A stretch of DNA of 64,000 nucleotides from Lachnospiraceae bacterium (GTDB lineage Bacteria > Bacillota > Clostridia > Lachnospirales > Lachnospiraceae): contig JAJQCZ010000004.1 of NCBI GenBank assembly GCA_021202465.1, positions 124,001-188,000 on the forward strand. The letters run 5' to 3'. A program made the translations under genes and the position numbers. Of this stretch, positions 61,011 through 64,000 are shown one piece after another. The first letter of the stretch is position 1; each line of letters begins with the position of its first letter. The notes beneath the pieces were generated by a model. It was given only the letters and a program-made list of their open reading frames with translations. It searched no databases and was not told the origin of the DNA.

Positions 61011-63020
61011 ATGAGAGACGAATTATTGTTCGGCGCCGCTTATTATCCGGAATATATGCCATACGATCGGATACATCAGGACCTGGCCATGATGCGGGAG
61101 GCGGGGATGAACGTGATCCGCATCGCGGAGTCCACCTGGAGCACGCTGGAGCCGCAGGAGGGCGTTTTTGATTTCTCTTATATCGACGCGGTTCTGGAGG
61201 AGGCGGAACGCACCGGAATGCAGGTCATTGTAGGGATGCCCACCTATGCGGTGCCGTCCTGGCTGGCGCGGCTGGATGCGGATGTGCTGGTGACCGGGCG
61301 GGAGGGGCAGGCGCAGTACGGCGCCAGGCAGCTGATCAATCTCTGGAATCCCACCTTCCGGCGTCTGGCGGAGCGGGTCATCCGGCGTCTGATCTCTCAT
61401 ACAGCTTTCTTCCCCTGCGTCATCGGTTTTCAGATCGACAATGAGACAAAGCATTATGGGAATTACGGGACACAGGCGCAGGACGCGTTTCGCGTATATT
61501 TAAAAGAGACATTCGGAACGGTGGAGGCATTGAACGAGGCCTTCCATCTGGCGTACTGGAGTAATTCTCTCGCTTCTTGGGACGATTTCCCGAACATGCG
61601 GGGCTGCGTCAACGGGGGTCTGGCTGCTGAGTACGAGCGTTTTCTGCGGCGGCAGGCGGCGGAGTATCTGAGCTGGCAGACAGCGCTGGTGAGAGAATAT
61701 AAGAGAGACGATCAGTTCATCACCCACAATTTTGATTTTGAATGGAAAAAATTTGGCGCAGACATTGCTCAGGACGGTTATTCCTATGGCGTGCAGCCGG
61801 ATATGAATCATAGTGAGGCGGCCAGGACACTGACACTGGCAGGAACGGACATCTATCATCCGACACAGGATGCGCTGACCGGAGCGGAGATCGCCTTCGG
61901 CGGTGATGAGATCCGCTGTCTGCGGCAGGACAACTATCTGGTGCTGGAGTGTCAGGCGCAGGCATTTAAAGCCTGGACGCCGTATCCGGGCCAGCTGCGG
62001 CTTCATGCCTACAGTCACCTGGCCAGTGGCGCGCTGGGGCAGCTGTACTGGAACTGGCATTCCATCCATAATGGCTACGAGGCCTACTGGCGCGGTCTGC
62101 TCAGTCACGACCTGGAGAAGAATCCAGCCTGGGAGGAGGCAGCCCGCATTGGTAAGGAGTGGCAGCGTCTGGGAGCCGGACAGCTGACGCTGCGCAAGAA
62201 GAATGCGATTGCGCTGGTGATCGACACGCATTCCCTGACGGCTCTGCGTTGGTTCCCCATCGATCGGGATCTGAGCTATAACGATGTCGTGCGTTGGATG
62301 TATGACAGTTTGTATGAAATGAACCTGGAATGTGATGTCGTGGATGTGAACGCTCTGGAACCGGAAAACTACCGGATGATCGTTACACCGGCGCTTTACT
62401 CTGTCACGGAAGAGAAGCTGCGGGCCCTGGAGCGTTTCGTGGAAGGGGGCGGTGTGCTGGTCAGTTCCTTCCGCTCCTTCGTCGCGGACGAGCATCTGAG
62501 TATTTATCCGGATACGCAGCCGCACATCCTGCATCGCTGCTTCGGTATGCGTTATCAGCAGTTCACCGAACCGGGAACGGCGACTCTCCTGGGGCGGCCG
62601 GTGCGGTATTTCGCGGAGCTTTTACAGTGTCAGGGGGCTGAGAGCCTGGGAAACTATGAACATCGCTACTGGGGACGTTATGCGGCGCTGACAAGACATA
62701 TGTGCGGGCAGGGGGCTGCTTATTATGTCGGCTGCTTCACGGAAAAGGAGACTTTAAAGGAAGTGTACGCCGACGCTGCCCGTTGGGCAGGACTGCAGCT
62801 CCCGGAGGTCTCGTGGCCTGTCATCCTGCGCAGCGGCGAGGACCGTGAAGGGAGAAATGTGCATTACGTGCTTCATTACAGTCAGGAGGAGAGGACATTT
62901 CCCTGCCCCTGGAAGCGGGTGCGGGATCTGCTGAGTGGAAAACTCTATCGGCGGGGGGAGGAGATATCCCTGGGGGACTGGAATGTCATGATTCTGCAGG
63001 AGGAGACGCCGGGTGTTTAG
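61011..63020 (+). CDS. GH42 beta-galactosidase
   Basis: A 669-residue cytoplasmic GH42 enzyme. LLFGAAYYPEYMPYDRIHQDLAMMREAGMNVIRIAESTWSTLEPQEG is the family start. The acid/base is Glu145 in QIDNETKHYG, and Glu313 in LVLECQAQ is the likely nucleophile. The trimerisation domain (about 390-600) and the C-terminal sandwich follow. It could release terminal beta-galactose, or arabinose in a few members. GGAGG lies 6 bases before the ATG at 61011, which is preferred to the upstream in-frame ATG at 60876. A terminator follows. Confidence 0.93.
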   Translation: MRDELLFGAAYYPEYMPYDRIHQDLAMMREAGMNVIRIAESTWSTLEPQEGVFDFSYIDAVLEEAERTGMQVIVGMPTYAVPSWLARLDADVLVTGREGQAQYGARQLINLWNPTFRRLAERVIRRLISHTAFFPCVIGFQIDNETKHYGNYGTQAQDAFRVYLKETFGTVEALNEAFHLAYWSNSLASWDDFPNMRGCVNGGLAAEYERFLRRQAAEYLSWQTALVREYKRDDQFITHNFDFEWKKFGADIAQDGYSYGVQPDMNHSEAARTLTLAGTDIYHPTQDALTGAEIAFGGDEIRCLRQDNYLVLECQAQAFKAWTPYPGQLRLHAYSHLASGALGQLYWNWHSIHNGYEAYWRGLLSHDLEKNPAWEEAARIGKEWQRLGAGQLTLRKKNAIALVIDTHSLTALRWFPIDRDLSYNDVVRWMYDSLYEMNLECDVVDVNALEPENYRMIVTPALYSVTEEKLRALERFVEGGGVLVSSFRSFVADEHLSIYPDTQPHILHRCFGMRYQQFTEPGTATLLGRPVRYFAELLQCQGAESLGNYEHRYWGRYAALTRHMCGQGAAYYVGCFTEKETLKEVYADAARWAGLQLPEVSWPVILRSGEDREGRNVHYVLHYSQEERTFPCPWKRVRDLLSGKLYRRGEEISLGDWNVMILQEETPGV

Positions 63021-63136
63021 GTACCATTAGATGTGAATTCGTGCCGGATACGACCTTTTTCGTTTCCTGTATACTGCGCGGGCTGCTATGTCTGTCACCA
63101 GATAAAGTAAATCCCTGCACAGCCATGTATATAACA

Positions 63137-63176
63137 TAAAGAGGCAGACGAATACGGGAAATCGTCTGCCTCTTTA
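63137..63176. terminator. Bidirectional terminator between GH42 and the AraC gene
   Basis: TAAAGAGGCAGACGA (63137-63151) and its perfect complement (63162-63176) form a 15-base-pair stem around a 10-base loop. It can serve both converging genes, although the T-runs are short. Confidence 0.8.
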
Positions 63177-63196
63177 TTGTGTAGGGGATTATTGGT

Positions 63197-64000
63197 TTAA
63201 GGCTCCAGAAACTCCTTCACTCCGTACTTCTTCCGATATTGCCCCATCGTCAGTCCGGTGGCTTTATGAAATTTATCGCCCAGATGGCTCTGGGAGGAGA
63301 ACCCCAGATACCCGGCGATCTCGCTGAAGGAATAGGGTGAATAGATCAGAAGATTCTTCGCCAGTTTAATCTTTTCATTCAGAATATAATCCCCGACCGA
63401 GATCCCCTCCTCGCGCCGGAAGAGATTGGCGAGATAGTTGGGGCTCATCTGAAGCTCGGCGGCGATGTCCGAGAGAGAGAGCTTCTGGTGCAAATGAGAG
63501 AAAATGTAATCCTTGCAGCGCATGACACGCATATCGGGCGCCTTCTCCGGGGAGGCCTGACGCATCCGCTGTTCATGGACGAGAAGAGTATACTGATATT
63601 CCGCTTCCCGGCACAGCTGCAGGGCTCCTTCCGGTGTGCGGGCTTCTTCAATCTTCTGGATGTAGGCGTCGCTGAGAGAATAGGAAATCTCCGGGATCAG
63701 GCCGCCCTCGATGGCGGCGCGGGAGCAGAGCGCCATGACAACGATGGCCAGGTTTTTATTGTTCCGCAGCCGTGTTTTCGCCAGTACGCCCAGCTTGCCG
63801 GTGTAATCCTCAGCCCAGCTGCGCCGGAGTTGCTCCACGTCGCCGTTTCGGACGCTGGCCATCTCACGGACTTCCTGATCATAGGGATTGTGATGCGTGA
63901 GCGTTTCCTGATTCTCAAAAACCGTGTCGGAGTAGTCCTTCATGATTTCATGGTGAAACTGTTCACTCAGGCAGCTGCGGACAATGACCTCTCTGGGGGA
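63197..64000 (-). CDS. AraC-family regulator (partial, 5' end outside window)
   Basis: The minus-strand frame stays open to the window edge, giving 267 residues of a regulator. Residues from about 165 on are the double helix-turn-helix: KLSLSDIAAELQMSPNYLANLFRREEGISVGDYILNEKIKLAKNLLIYSPYSFSEIAGYLGFSSQSHLGDKFHKATGLTMGQYRKKYG. The part before (HNPYDQEVREMASVRNGDVEQLRRSW) is the sensing-domain tail seen in many lachnospiral AraC proteins. It probably controls the GH42 or adjacent glycoside genes. An ATG at 63943 exists but lies inside a continuing frame. Confidence 0.9.
   Translation of the reverse strand, partial: SPREVIVRSCLSEQFHHEIMKDYSDTVFENQETLTHHNPYDQEVREMASVRNGDVEQLRRSWAEDYTGKLGVLAKTRLRNNKNLAIVVMALCSRAAIEGGLIPEISYSLSDAYIQKIEEARTPEGALQLCREAEYQYTLLVHEQRMRQASPEKAPDMRVMRCKDYIFSHLHQKLSLSDIAAELQMSPNYLANLFRREEGISVGDYILNEKIKLAKNLLIYSPYSFSEIAGYLGFSSQSHLGDKFHKATGLTMGQYRKKYGVKEFLEP

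Overview
The window reads as chromosome of a moderately high-GC, spore-forming Firmicute of the Lachnospiraceae type. The support is the gene order rpsU - yqfC - yqfD - phoH - ybeY (yqfC/yqfD are sporulation genes), the UPF0291/YnzC protein, strong AGGAGG-type ribosome binding sites, many ATGA-coupled lipoprotein/ABC operons, and a non-phosphotransferase glycoside locus typical of gut clostridia. I saw no rRNA, tRNA, CRISPR array or transposase.

Layout. 1-4043: end of alaS, then rpsU with its own promoter and terminator, then the yqfC-yqfD-phoH-ybeY operon. 4140-11588: a DUF3048 (YerB-type) lipoprotein, a small membrane-anchored protein, two FAD-dependent oxidoreductases, a UPF0291 protein, 5-formyltetrahydrofolate cyclo-ligase and a 610-residue membrane protein. 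11877-16432: lipoprotein, OmpR-type response regulator, sensor kinase and second lipoprotein. 16649-23587: a tightly coupled operon of seven genes (lipoprotein, two permeases, ATPase, degenerate ATPase, anchored surface protein, truncated FtsX-like permease). The same TTACAA-N5-TTACAA promoter lies before 11877 and 16649, so the two-component system probably controls both units. 23709-25937 is a second ABC exporter whose first permease is frameshifted in an A-run; its promoter is a near copy of the one before the lipoprotein/ABC exporter at 34507-38854.

26086-27990 holds a small membrane protein, a secreted or anchored alpha/beta hydrolase and a divergent TetR regulator with a thrice-repeated operator-like sequence. 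28103-34266 (minus) is a rhamnose operon: AraC regulator, rhaB, an arabinose/fucose-isomerase-family protein in the place of rhaA, rhaD and fucO.

38876-49427 is accessory and partly decayed: a broken beta-CASP nuclease gene, a damaged antitoxin gene, a truncated peptide-exporter ATPase next to a double-glycine-leader bacteriocin-like gene with AT-rich small membrane genes, an HlyD-like adaptor, a four-repeat Big2 surface protein, a frameshifted AAA/PD-(D/E)XK gene, and a BlaI-type repressor that shares an operator-like box with the neighbouring membrane-protein genes.

49789-64000 is a cytoplasmic glycoside-use locus: two GH3 enzymes, a GH78-like protein, a GH5 enzyme of the exo-glucanase fold, a GPH sugar transporter, a GH42 enzyme and two AraC regulators. 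No enzyme here has a signal peptide, so import of an oligosaccharide or glycoside followed by cytoplasmic cleavage is the likely scheme. Released rhamnose could feed the rhamnose operon 16 kb upstream; that link is inference.
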